Shown in pieces: positions 22,493 through 35,100 of a stretch of DNA of 64,000 nt. A program made the position numbers and the translations under genes. How positions within the stretch are numbered: the stretch's first letter is position 1; the number at the start of each line of letters is the position of its first letter. This DNA is from Corallium rubrum (taxonomy: Eukaryota > Cnidaria > Anthozoa > Scleralcyonacea > Coralliidae): NCBI GenBank assembly GCA_964035015.1, contig OZ036011.1, forward strand, positions 8,421,982 through 8,485,981, given 5' to 3'. Under the pieces are notes generated by a model that was given only the letters and a program-made list of their open reading frames with translations, was not told where the DNA came from and ran no database searches.

Positions 22493-22867
22493 TAGGGACC
22501 TTAAGCAAGCACAACGCAAACGTCACAAGGGACGATCGACCCAAGTACAATAGTATTTTTCAACCAAAACAAAACGTTGAATAATTTGCAGTCCGAAGAG
22601 TAATCACAACAACGTCCTCGTTGCACATATACAACGTCAACTGAAGCGTTTTGACGTTTTCAAAACAACGTTGTGGCAAGGAACAGCAAAAGCTGTTAGT
22701 TTGTTTAGGCGTTAATCTATTATACGTCATGTTGTCAAAGCTATAGCTGCTTTTTAAAGATCTTACAAAATACATAAAACATACAATATACGATGTCCTC
22801 ATCCATGGTTTCTTTTAAATGCAGTAATTTAATTGCCGTCGTGGTCCTAGCTTGCTTAAGGTCCCTA
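22493..22867. repeat. MITE with TAGGGACCTTAAGCAAGC ends
   Basis: 375 bp with terminal inverted repeats of about 18 bp, outermost TA on both sides. No transposase. The reading frames across it are not conserved and are treated as chance. Confidence 0.65.
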
Positions 22868-23094
22868 CTATTCTGCTGCAGCAGCCTATAATAGACGGCT
22901 TCCAAACAAAATCAAAGAGAAATTCTCTTTACATTCATTTGAGGCTGCTTGTATGAACATTTATAATCTATTGCCATTGTAGTCTTATAATTTCTATATT
23001 TTTTTTTTGAATTATTGATGAATTATTAGTTAGTTTCAGAAATTGCAGCTTGATGTTAGTAATAATTGTCAGTTGTTTGCTGTACAAGCTGTGT

Positions 23095-23155
23095 TAGTCA
23101 GTAATACTCAGAAAAACTCTGAGCTCTAAGTTGTGGGTTCGAGTCCCGCTTGATG
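23095..23155 (+). repeat. tRNA-like (SINE?) remnant
   Basis: A T-arm-like hairpin with GTGGG-TTCGAGT-CCCGC contains a consensus B box (GGTTCGAGTCC). The 5' half does not fold as a convincing tRNA, so it is best read as a tRNA-derived SINE or tRNA relic. Confidence 0.3.
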
Positions 23156-23217
23156 ACTTATTGTTGGAAATTTATGCTGAAATTGCAGTATAAAATAGAG
23201 CTAATGTGATTACATAT

Positions 23218-23328
23218 ATTTTGGTAATCTTTTAGGATTAAAATTGATAAGAAAAGGCGCCTGCAGGAAAAGAAATTTAGAACCCAAATAAAACAAGAAA
23301 GATCTAGAAATGAATAAGTGAGAAATAT
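23218..23328 (+). repeat. Exon-like repeat, copy 2
   Basis: Partner of 3661-3776. The open frame after the AG is kept between the copies despite several substitutions, ending in ERSRNE and a stop. Confidence 0.45.
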
Positions 23329-23453
23329 GGTTTGGTAGTTTTCATTTTGATTTATCAGAATTCTAAACTTTAAATTTTTGATTATTGTACTTTATACTAT
23401 AAGTGTGGTGGTGTATTTCTGGCATTTCAAATTAAAACAATCCCTTCTTAAGT

Positions 23454-23805
23454 TGCATGTATCTGGAGAAAGTACCATATTTGCATGTGCAGAAAGTACC
23501 ATGCTTTGCATGTGCAGAAAGTACCATACTAGCATGTGCAAAAAGTACCATACTTGCACGTGCAGAAAGTACCATACTGGCATGTGCAAAAAGTACCATG
23601 CCTGCATGTACAGAAAGTACCATATTTGCATGTGCAGAAAGTACCTTATTTGCATGTGCAGAAAGTACCTTATTTGCATGTGCAGAAAGTACCATAATTG
23701 CATGTGCAGAAAGTAACATGATCATGCATGTGCAGGAAGTACCATACTTGCATGTGCAGAAAGTAACATGATCATGCATGTGCAGAAAGTACCATACTTG
23801 CATGT
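23454..23805. repeat. 24-25 bp minisatellite (CATGTGCAGAAAGTACC)
   Basis: About 14 tandem units of GCATGTGCAGAAAGTACCAT with a variable 3-4 base spacer. All six frames appear open across it only because of the repetition. Degenerate units continue at about 24140-24260, and remnants occur at 42230-42290 at the TRAF duplication junction. Confidence 0.9.
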
Positions 23806-24449
23806 GTTAGACTGCGATTATAAATGTTAGAGTATAAATAGACCAAAATAATAGTTAATTTAACTCAGCGGAAATGTTGCGTAAGGCTCATCATGATTGA
23901 CAGTCGACAAACCGAGCACATGGTTTAGCACTCGATTAATTACTAGGTCTAGTTTTTCAGAAGTCAGATCAGTGTCGAGATCGACACACGTGTAAATAAT
24001 AAAAGTGTAAGAACGCCGTGTAAATATTTCGGTTAAACTCGGAAAATAAAGTATAAGTTGGAGTCTACTTTGTCTTTGGTTTACGTAGGTATTAATCTTT
24101 TTAAATAAGAACCTGAACGAACGAGAGTAACAAAGGTGCGTATAAAGTACCATATTTGCATGTGCAGAAAGTACCATTGCATTTGCAGAAATTACCATCA
24201 TATATGTGCAGAATGTACCATATTTGCGCACAGAAAGTACCATCGTACATGTAAGTACCATACCTGTAGGTACACAGTTTAGAAATAAGAGTTCATCTTG
24301 ACGTCAAAAAGTACTTGTTGCAACACCACAGATCACAACAAAAAAATGAACAACAAAAAACAAGATATAATTTTTATTGAAAGTTATGTTTTCTTACAAT
24401 ACTTATATCCTTGGAAGCGAGTAATAGGAATTAAAAAAGGGAATATAAA

Positions 24450-26074
24450 TTATGGTTCTATATCAACTGTTATAAACACAGTGTCATCTTTAATATATTC
24501 ACGAGTGTTTAGAGTTGCGTGCGAAACGAAATTTGCAAAACCGAGTCCTTGGTTTTCCTTATTTTTAGGCCTCTTAAATTGGTCTTGACCAGCTGGAGTC
24601 ACCGTCATCACAATGTTCTTTCTCTCTTGCTCGTTATCTTGTTGATCAATTAAGGTAAAGGTATACTTTTTCTTGAATGGCCACGGCAGAATTGCATCAT
24701 GTTCAGTTTTCATCAGATAGAGGAAGACTCCCATATGACCTTTGTATGCTTCTCTTGTGTCGTTCAAATCGACCCTCATCTTTATTTTGTATCCGAGTGG
24801 TGATGTAAGAAAAGGATCGCCGTAAATTGTACCCTCTGTGTTACTATCTTTTGCTTCAGATAACTTTCTGTTAAAGTCAGTTATAATCAGTGCAGATGTA
24901 ATGTGACTTACCTGTATAATTTAAAAATTACAATCGTTTAAAATGAAGATCAGACTTAACATCTGGCATTTTGGTAAAGAAATTAAATTTTAACCAAGAA
25001 AAATTGGTGCAAATGATAAAAAAAATCAAACTTTTAAGCTATCGACAGCAAGAAAACTTCCTAAAGCTCTAATGCATAAGACAAGAAAGTCAAAAGGAAA
25101 AATGTTGGTTCATTTGTCTTGTCTCGAAACAACACCAATCACAAATTCTTGGTTTTTGATGGCAAGAAATGCTAGAAAAACAGTCAATAAATATTTTCCT
25201 TCGCACATGCAGCTACCTTATTGACACGTTTCTTTCCACTCTTTAGCAGTTTGTTTTGTAGCCATTTCCTTTCAGTATATTCAAAGCACATTCAAAACCA
25301 TTCGAACTCTTTGCCAACGTCTGCAGCTGAATCGTTTTGATTGACAGGTGCTTACTATTTTAATCAGAATGGGTTGCAAGCGGTCGCTGGTAATTGCTAT
25401 ACCTGAAAAGTAACAATAGGCGCCTGCAGGCGCTCCCTTCCTCCCAGCTCCAAATTTACGTATACCTCAGCGCCGGCTACACGCAGGCTACATCATAAAC
25501 TCCTGTCTTACCTTCTTTATGTCCTTTTGACGCACTGCAGCAATCTCCTGTCTTACTTTCTTTATGTCGTTTAGACGCACTGCAGCAATCTCCTGTTTTA
25601 CTTTCTTTATGTCGTTTAGACGCACTTCAGCAATCTCCTGTTTTACTTTCTCTATTTCCTTTTGATGCACTGCAGCAATCTCCTGTCTTATTTCTTTTCT
25701 GTCCTTTTGATGCTATAAGAGAATAAAGACAAAATACTGAATGCATGACTACGGCACATGAATGCCTTAAGAACATTACTGCAATGAAGTGGCTGTCATG
25801 GGCAATTTCAATTTATTTTTTGAATCGTACATATTACACAAAAATTGAATTACACTAGTTAATAATCACAAAATATTTACAAAAGAGAATTGAGTAACAC
25901 CTAATTTAGATTTTTGTTTGAACATCCTAATAGTATAAACTAATTGGGAGGATGACCTTGGAGTAAATATATAATATTATGATTCATGTATTGGTATACA
26001 TATTACATTAATTAGTATGCATACACATATACGAATAATATATATGTAGGAAGTGTATATGTGTATGCATACTA

Positions 26075-26154
<80 letters not shown>

Positions 26155-29100
26155 AAGTTTTAAAATGCTTTACTATGTAAATAACTCCAAAGTATTCCAC
26201 TGACCGTTGAAAAACCAAAATGATAAGATGTGAAGATTATGTCATTAAATTTAAGCGTATCAAAATATTTAATAACATTGTTAGAACAACATTGATGGCT
26301 GAATATCGACATTGACTAAACGGTTATTCCCACACGAGAAAAATGCATGAAAATTGAGAAACCCAATTTCTTATACTGAGCAATTCTTCTTAGTACCTGG
26401 TCCTGTAGGGAAAAGACTTTGTCCTCCAATCTTGAAATTTTTAAAGTTGATAATTCTAAATGGTCTTTCATTCCTTGGTGAAGGTGTTCCTCCATTTCAT
26501 GACGTTCACACTTCAAAAAATAGGAACAAAACAAGTTTATTTTTGTCAAATGTTTCAATTATGCTTCTCAAACTCATTAATAATTCATATAAGATGAAAA
26601 CAAAGGAAATCAGAGACGGTGAACTGGATGCCCGGTCTTAATTAGCATAGAATGCCAACTTTCAAACTGATTTTTTCATACACTGATTTGTTTGAGAAGC
26701 TAGATCAAACACTCGAAAGAGTGTTTCATCCTCTATCCAGTCACCTCGAAATTGGTTAAAAAACTCGGCCTACGGCCTCGTTATTCAGCCACTTCTCGGT
26801 GACTGGATATCGGATGAAACACTCTTCCTCGTGTTTGATCTATTACTTGAAAATTAATTGCAGCAAGCTATTTCTTGGCTTTAGAGATTGTAGCAATTGA
26901 AATATTCAAGCCCACTGAATTTACTTCATCGAAATGCAGTAGATCCAAGTGCTTTATGTTTAACATTAAGAAGCTGTGTTAATGATGATTACGTAATTTC
27001 TTTGTTGATATCAAACTAGTGAAGACCAACTTTTCCTGACCAGATGAAAAACTTTCAAAAATTACCTCATATTCACAACCAACTTCGAAAAACTTGCATT
27101 TAACAACAGTTTTGATGCAAACTTTTTCTAAATGTTCTTCCATCTAAAAATATCAAGAGTTAGTTACCAAAAATTAAAAAATAGATCTACACACAAGACG
27201 TGTGCGTTTGGTTGTCCAAATCCACATATAGCAAAAAGTTCAAAAATTGAGTTTTTCTTAAAAGAGAAATTCAAGTTTACTTTTAGCAAATGTAACCTAT
27301 GACGGTTATTATGTCATTAGAAAGGTCTCGAAAAAAACAACAATAGGACCGTTTACACGAGAGCTGATAAGATGCGCCTTACACAGGACGCGCCTTACAT
27401 AAGACGGAAACATTCGTATAAAAGGTACATAGATTTGTGTTCGCGTCTTGCTCAAGCCGCGGTTTGTTCAAAAGCGCCGTATAAATGAGCCAGTTCGCGT
27501 CTTGTGTAAACCGCGTCTTATCCACGTCTTATAAACGGCCCTAACATGAAGAAAAAAGCCGATAGTACGATTTTCCAAGCCAGCCATTTCAAGTCTCTGA
27601 GATTTGAGTCTCTGAAATGGCATTTCTGCGATCTAACAGGAAATTTAAGAAAAATTTTAAACGTTTTAATTTTTATGACGCATTTTATCATTTTTACAAA
27701 CGATTTTGTCCAAATTGGACGTTTTTTGAAACTTTATTGAAAAGACTACTGATAACAGCATTTACAAAGACAACTAGTACAGTAGCTACCCATGCAAACG
27801 GGATAAACCCCAAACGCAACGCGAGTACCCACGCGAAGCATCTCCCGCAAGCATGTAGTTTAATGTTACTAGCCACTTAAAAATGGGGGCCTTGGTTCTA
27901 ACTTTCCACTATGTGGATTTTTGGTATGTTTTTTTCTGAACTACTAAAAAACCTTTTGCAATTTAAATCGTAGATGGACGGACTACTGTAGTGTACGCTC
28001 TCCGCATGTATACCCACTCACTCGCAGTCATCCTTGTAACAATGTATTGACAGATACAGCACCTGATTACGTGAAATATCTTTCTCTGAACATTTGTTTG
28101 TGCATTCCACAGGTAAATAAGAACAGCATTCGAGGTGCTCCTAAAATATGATAGCAAAAATGTTGATTGTGTTTAAGGCATGATTTGAATAGCTTAAAAA
28201 ACGACCCAATTATAGTAAGTTCACTTTTAATGTTTCTTTAAATCAAGGCCCCATTTATATCAACATAAAAACAAAGATTTAGACCCCGTTTACACGGTAC
28301 CGGACGAATTCGAGACCGGTCTCGAATTCGTACGGTTCCGCCTGTTTACACGGAAGGGAAATTCGGAACCGTTCTCGAATTAGTACGATTCGGTCGGTTC
28401 CGCCTGTTTACACGGCGAAATAGGACGAATTCAAGACCGGTCTCGAATTAGTACGGTTCCGCCTCTTTACACGGAAGGGAAATTCGGAACCGGTCTCGAA
28501 TTAGTACGGTAGCGTGTAAATGGGAACTTAGACTACGTTTATACACGGTACTGGACGAATTTTTGACCGGTCTCGAATTCGTCCGGTTCTGCCTGTTTAC
28601 ACGGAGCCGTGCACTGTCCGGCGTTCTTTTTTTGTCCTTTTACACGGTACCGGACGAATTCGGAACCGTGTCGGTTAAAAACTAGACCTCAATTTTTAAG
28701 GTCTCGAATTCGTCCGGTTAACCGGTCTCGAATTCGTCCGGTTTCGTGGGTCCCGTGTAAACGGAAGGCTGAATCGTACAAATTTTTGACCGGTCAAAAA
28801 TTCGTCCGGTACCGTGTAAACGGGGCCTTAAGCCCCGGTCAAACGAGGATGAGAGTTGATGAGAGTTGGCAAGCGAGAGTTTGTCTGAGAGTTTTCTCAA
28901 CTCTCGTGCCCCGGTCAAACGAGGATGAGAGTTGATGAGAGTTGACCATGAGAGTTGACGAGAGTTGTAGGATTTACCGCGCGTAGCAGGGAGACTAGGA
29001 ACGAATTTCGAGGTAAACAAAGTACTAAACTCTCAACTCTCATATGCCAGTAGATAACCCCCCCCCATACAGCGTACAAAGGGATGCCGCCTCATTAAAT

Positions 29101-32100
29101 ATTCGGTATGATGCACGGTATGATGCACGGTGTGACGCCCGGTGTGACGCCCCCGTGTGACGCCCGGTGTGACGTCCGGAATTCATTATTCTGTGTTGCG
29201 ATTATAAAAAAGGAGCATAAACCTATAGTTCTCCTCACTTTAACTACAGTGTTTACACTTAGCTATCTCGGAGTTTGCGGTATACTGTTGGATAGAGACT
29301 TTTTTGGACATTCATTTTTGGCAGAGAGAAGGTGAGATATATTGAGTTTATAGTTGTTTTATCAGAACGTTAATGTTTAAAAATTGAAGTTAATACACAC
29401 ATTGATACACTGATTTTTCATTTCGTTCGCAGCAATGGATCTTGTTGATGTAATTAAAGGATGTACAACCATTGGGGAAATTGAGGCGCTTGAGTGGCTG
29501 TTTAATTTCGATGAAAGGCATAAGGAAGCGGCTTTCAACCAGCGCATTGTGATCTTGTCGAATGAATTGGTGCGAGATTTGGAGGTTGAGAGACGTGGGA
29601 TATGTCCTGATATGTTCACTGGTTGGTCGACTGAAGAACGCGCCTTGTTCGACAATGATTGGAACGACGATTCCTTCCTTGGTGATCTACCATCAACGCC
29701 TGAAATTCTTCCTGAATGCTTCAACACCGAGTGGAATGATGACTCTTTCCTCGAACACCTACCACCTGAAGTTCGTCCAAACGATACCCAGATTGGAGAA
29801 GGTAGTCGTAAACGACCCGCGGAGGTAACCGATGGAGCATCACCAAGTAAGAAATCTAAAACTGTTCCGTTATTTACTGTTAAGTCTGTTAAGCAAGTAA
29901 GGGTGAAGAAATTTAAGACCACGGGCCTTGATTACCGAGTACAATTCCATGATTTACAAGTGCGGGGTTTACCTGATGTTCTAAGGCTTCTACATCAAGT
30001 GTTCGATAGTTTGCTAGATCGTGTCACCGACGGCGTTGCTATGCACGATCAAGTTCGGTTTATTATGCATTCGCCTCAGCTAGAATACCCAATTTCGTTA
30101 CCGTTCATGCCTCGTGAAAGATTGACCGCTGAAAGAATCTTAGCCGAAGTCGAAAGAGTCATTCAGTCAAACGATACGTTTACCTTAGATGATTCGATTA
30201 CTGTTAACATTATCCATGTTGAGATGCCGAACGGAGGAACGGGAAAAAAGCGAACTATCGCCAATCTAGAGAAATACTTAACTAACAAAAGGGCTATCGT
30301 CCGGATTCAAAACAAAGATAACTTATGTCTAGCTCGAGCTATTGTCGTTGCCAAAGCTAAAGTTGACGACGACGAGCGCTATCATTATATTAAAGACTGT
30401 CGAGGAGCTTTCCAAGGTAACCTTGCCCATGAATTACATGAGAAAGCCAATGTGCCATTAGGACAATGTGGTATCGAAGAAGTCAAGAAGTTTCAAGCGT
30501 ATTTGACCGACTACCAAATTAACATTGTTTCAAAGGAACATTTGAATACCATAATTTATTGATTTCAAGCATGCCGGCGTTTGTCGCTCGCAAGAAGTAC
30601 TGCCACGTGTGTAAGAAAGGTTACGATAAGATCGAAGACCATCTTTGCGGTGACACGTGTAAACTTTGTTACACACAAAACTGTCCGATCACAAGCTGGG
30701 TTCATTGCGAAGATTGTAACCGTTTCTTTAAAAGCCAAGAATGTTTTAATCGGCATAAAGCATTCGTGGGGGAAAAGCGATCGATTTGTGCATCTGCCGT
30801 GAAATGTAAACATTGTAATCATGTGGTGAAAAGAGCAAACGAACTCCCTCAGAACCATAACTGTGGCCTTGTTCGATGTACAGTATGTATGAAATACGTA
30901 GATGTTGAGGACCATCAATGTTATATTCAACCCGTAAAGCAAAGAAAAACTGATTCGGGAACTCAATCTGATACAAATTTATTCGATGATGAGGCGGCCG
31001 TAGGAGAAGAAGTTACTGAAAGTGACTACAACCAGTTATTATTCTTTGACTTTGAATGTACACAAGAGGGTGGCGATCACGTGCCAAATCTATGCGTTGT
31101 ACACAATGAAAACGGTCAAGAGTGGGTGTTCCGTGGTCCAAATACACGCGATGAATTTTGCGAATGGTTGTTCCAGGAGCAACACACCGGCAGTATAGTA
31201 ATGGCTCATAATTTTCAAGGCTATGATGGCTATTTCATTTTACAATATCTACATAAGAATGGCTTGGTACCGGAAGTCATCATGCGTGGGGCGAAGATTT
31301 TAACACTTAACGTGCCAGTGTTAAATATTAAGTTCGTCGACTCATTATGTTTTATTCCAATGAGACTTGCAAGTTTTCCAAAAACATTCGGTCTAACTGA
31401 ACTTGCCAAAGGTTACTTTCCACATCATTTTAACATCGACGCCAACCAGAGTTACGTGGGCCCTATTCCCGCCGCAAAGTATTACGATCCAGACGGAATG
31501 AGTCCTGATGATAGAACCAAGTTTTATGAATGGTATAACCCCATGGAAGCTAGCGATTACGTTTTTAACTTTCAAGAAGAAATTCTAAAGTATTGCCGTT
31601 CGGACGTCGATATCCTCCGACGTTGTTGTCTTGAGTTCCGTGAACTGTTTCGCTCGGTTACAGATATTGATCCATTCGAGAAATGTCTGACGATCGCCTC
31701 AGCATGCAATTTGGTGTTCCGTAAGAACTTTCTACGTGAGAATACGATTGCCGTGATCCCACCACATGGTTACAAACCTCAAGACAAACAATCAGTAATT
31801 GCCCTGAAATGGCTCGGGTACACGGCACAGTCCAACAACATTTCCATACGTCATGCGCGTAATTTTGGCGAACAACGCATCGGTAAATACCGTGTTGATG
31901 GTTATCACGTCGAGACCAAAACAGTCTACGAACTGCATGGCTGTTTCTGGCATGGCTGCATTAGATGCTATTCTAGAGACACCTTAAACCCTGTCAATCA
32001 GCAAACTATGCAAGACTTACACCAGCGCACCCTAGAGAAGACGCGCTACCTCAGAGCGCACGGTTATAATGTCGTTGAGATGTGGGAGTGTGACTTGAGA

Positions 32101-35100
32101 CGTCAGATCGACGCCGATTCTGAAATGAAAGCATATTTCGATAATTTTGAAATCTCCGAGCCTCTCGAACCGAGACACGCCCTGTATGGGGGGCGCACGA
32201 ATGCCTCCAAATTATTTCACGAGTGTCGAGAAAACGAGAAGATACACTATGTGGATTTCACCAGTCTTTATCCATGGACCAATAAGTATTGCACCTACCC
32301 CGTTGGTCATCCAGAGATCGTTACAGAGAACTTTGGAGATATTTCACAATACTACGGTATAGTGAAATGTACAATTCTACCACCACGTCGTCTCCTACAC
32401 CCTGTACTTCCGTATAGAGCTCATGGAAAGCTCATGTTTTCGTTGTGCCGGACTTGCACAGACAATCTTCAACAAGAGCCATGCAATCACACCGACCAAG
32501 AACGCGCCTTTCAGGGTACCTGGGTAACACTGGAACTGCAGAAAGCGTTAGAGAAGGGTTATCGTTTATTAAACATCCATGAGGTGTGGCATTTTCCCCA
32601 AACCAGTGATGAACTTTTTACTGACTACATTGATACATTTTTAAAGATTAAACAGGAATCTAGTGGTTTTCCAGAGGGGTGTGACACTGAGGAGAAGAAG
32701 CAGCATTACATCGATGAATACTTCCGAAAAGAGGGCATTCGTATGGATCAGAGCAAGATTGAGAAGAATCCTGGTCTACGTGCATTGTCGAAGCTCATGT
32801 TGAATTCGTTTTGGGGTGAGTATATTTATGTTAAAACGGCTGAAAAGAGGGAACAAAATTATTTATATTTCGTATGTTTTTATTAATTCTTGCAGGCAAG
32901 TTTGCCCAGAAGCCCAACATGACCAAGGTAAAGCTGGTTTCCAACCCAGAAGAATACTTTGACATGTTAACCTCGGATGAAATTGAAGTTACCGATGCAT
33001 CATTTGTTAGCGACGACGTCGTGGAACTCCGCTACGAGAACACAGAGAACTTCGTGGAGAGCAACTCGAGAACTAACGTGGTGATTGCAGCCTTCACTAC
33101 CGCTCATGCCCGTCTCAAGTTGTACAGTGTTTTGGAGGAGTTGGAAGAACGAGTGTTGTATTATGATACGGATTCTGTGATATACACGACCAAGCCAGAG
33201 GAGTCAGACCCCGAGACAGGTGTCTACCTTGGAGAACTCACCGATGAACTTGATGGAGACTACATTACAACGTTCGTTTCTGGTGGACCAAAAAATTATG
33301 CGTACGAGCTGAGTAGTGGTAAAACATGTTGCAAAATAAGAGGAATTACTTTAAATTATCAGACTTTAGAGAAATTGAATTTTAATGTTATGTGTGATAT
33401 GGTGTATGTTAATGCCGTGTGTGATATAATAAGTCCATGTAAAGTTTCTATAGATATTCCTTTTAAAATTACGAGAGACACGAACACTAAGCAAGTGATT
33501 ACTAAGCAACAAAGTAAAGATTATAGGGTAGTTTACAACAAACGCGTTATTGTAGATAGTTTTAATACAATTCCCTATGGATTTTAAATTAGGCTTTAAA
33601 TTTAGTGTGATTGTAAATGTACTAGTCAGGAAACATTTTGTGTGCTTGTAAATAGGAAATTTAATAATATATCTTTTATTAACACTATCTGTTGTCTTAT
33701 CTTGAAGAAAAATCATTGCCAGGTGTGGGATTCGAACCCACGTCTTCTGGGACTTTAAACCCAGCGCCTTAACCATTCGGCCACCCTCGCGCTTACATTC
33801 AAAGGTTCTATATTTTCTCTTTATAAAAAATTGGATCATGGGGTAACATAGGCTCCTGGGGGATCAGAGAGGGCACATGTTGTATTATTCAAACGGGACT
33901 AATTATCAAATAAAAGTCCTTCCGGGACACATAAGTCCTTGAGAATCTAACGTAATTTAAGTTGTCGCTAAAAGTCTAAACGTTTAGTGTACATCATGCC
34001 TCGGAAGCGTAAGGACTGCCCCATCTGTGGAAAGAAAAGTTTACTCAAATTGTCCAACCATTGTCCTCAAAAGATAGACAATCGTATTTGATTCGAGCTA
34101 AAGCTTCTCCTATAGATTTAGAAACTTTGTTAAAAGAATTACACAGACTTATCCGAAATACTAAGTACACAGAACGGGTACAATGTACGAAGCGACCAAA
34201 ATGGTATAAATAAGATTTTACAAACTCGGTCTGTTCAGTTTAATTATGTACTCCATACAGTTAACACATCCTTTCGGGCTCATGGTCTCTGGGGGGACCA
34301 AGACGGGGAAGACAACCTTTGTGAAACAATTGTTAGCCAACGCCCAAATCATGATAGATCCCGTTCCAGAAAATATCATGTATTTCTATTCCGAATATCA
34401 AGATACATTTGCTGAAATAGAATTAGTCGTGCCTGGTATTCAGTTTGTCCAAGGTTTGCCACAGTCGATGTTGGATAGTATTAATCCCAAAACACGAAAT
34501 CTATTTATCATTGATGATATGATGGGAGAAAAAGATGCAGAAATTGCTAAACTTTTTACGAAGAAATCGCACCATGGGAATCTGAGTGTAATCTACATTG
34601 TACAGAATCTGTTTCACCAAAGTAAAGATCATCGGACCATTTCCCTTAACGCCAGTTATTTATGTCTGACGAAAAACGTTCGAGATGCAAGTCAAGTGAC
34701 TCATCTTGCTAAGCAACTGTATCCTAGCAACACCAAATTTTTTCAACAGGCCTATCAGATGGCGACTAAAGAGCCGTATTCCTACTTGTTTGTCGATCTT
34801 ACCCCGACCTGTCCCGATGAAATCCGAGTAAGATCCGGGATCTTTCCGACTGACACCCACTACGTGTACCAGCCCAGAGTATAAAAGGGGCTGTTCAGTG
34901 ACAATGCGATCATTTGACAATGTCTGCTTGTATAAGAAGGAACTGCGATGTTTTAAAAGTATTGGCAAAGTGTAATCCTCAACTGCGAAACGCAATTATA
35001 AAAGCTGCCGACGACGATATATTAGAAGCCATTAGACAGTGTCTTTTGAACGTGTGGTGTGAAACAATTAAGATTACTCCGAAAACGGCAAGGAAACTAG

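Noticed and set aside
22329..22802. Minus-strand frames over 22329-22802
   Set aside because: They cross a MITE (22493-22867) and show no family features.
23378..23803. Long open frames on both strands across the minisatellite
   Set aside because: The tandem unit length keeps several frames open at once; the peptides are pure repeats and overlap each other on both strands.
23454..23805. Possible CRISPR array
   Set aside because: Units are 24-25 bp tandem repeats without unique spacers, in a eukaryotic context.
24000..24140. Possible upstream exon or tail of unit C near 23860-24140
   Set aside because: The frame runs through minisatellite remnants and has no splice or domain support; the unit C coding sequence already ends at 24450.
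27546..27880. Short plus-strand frames next to unit C exon 6
   Set aside because: The paralogous sequence in gene B (near 47980-48180) breaks the frames; no domain.
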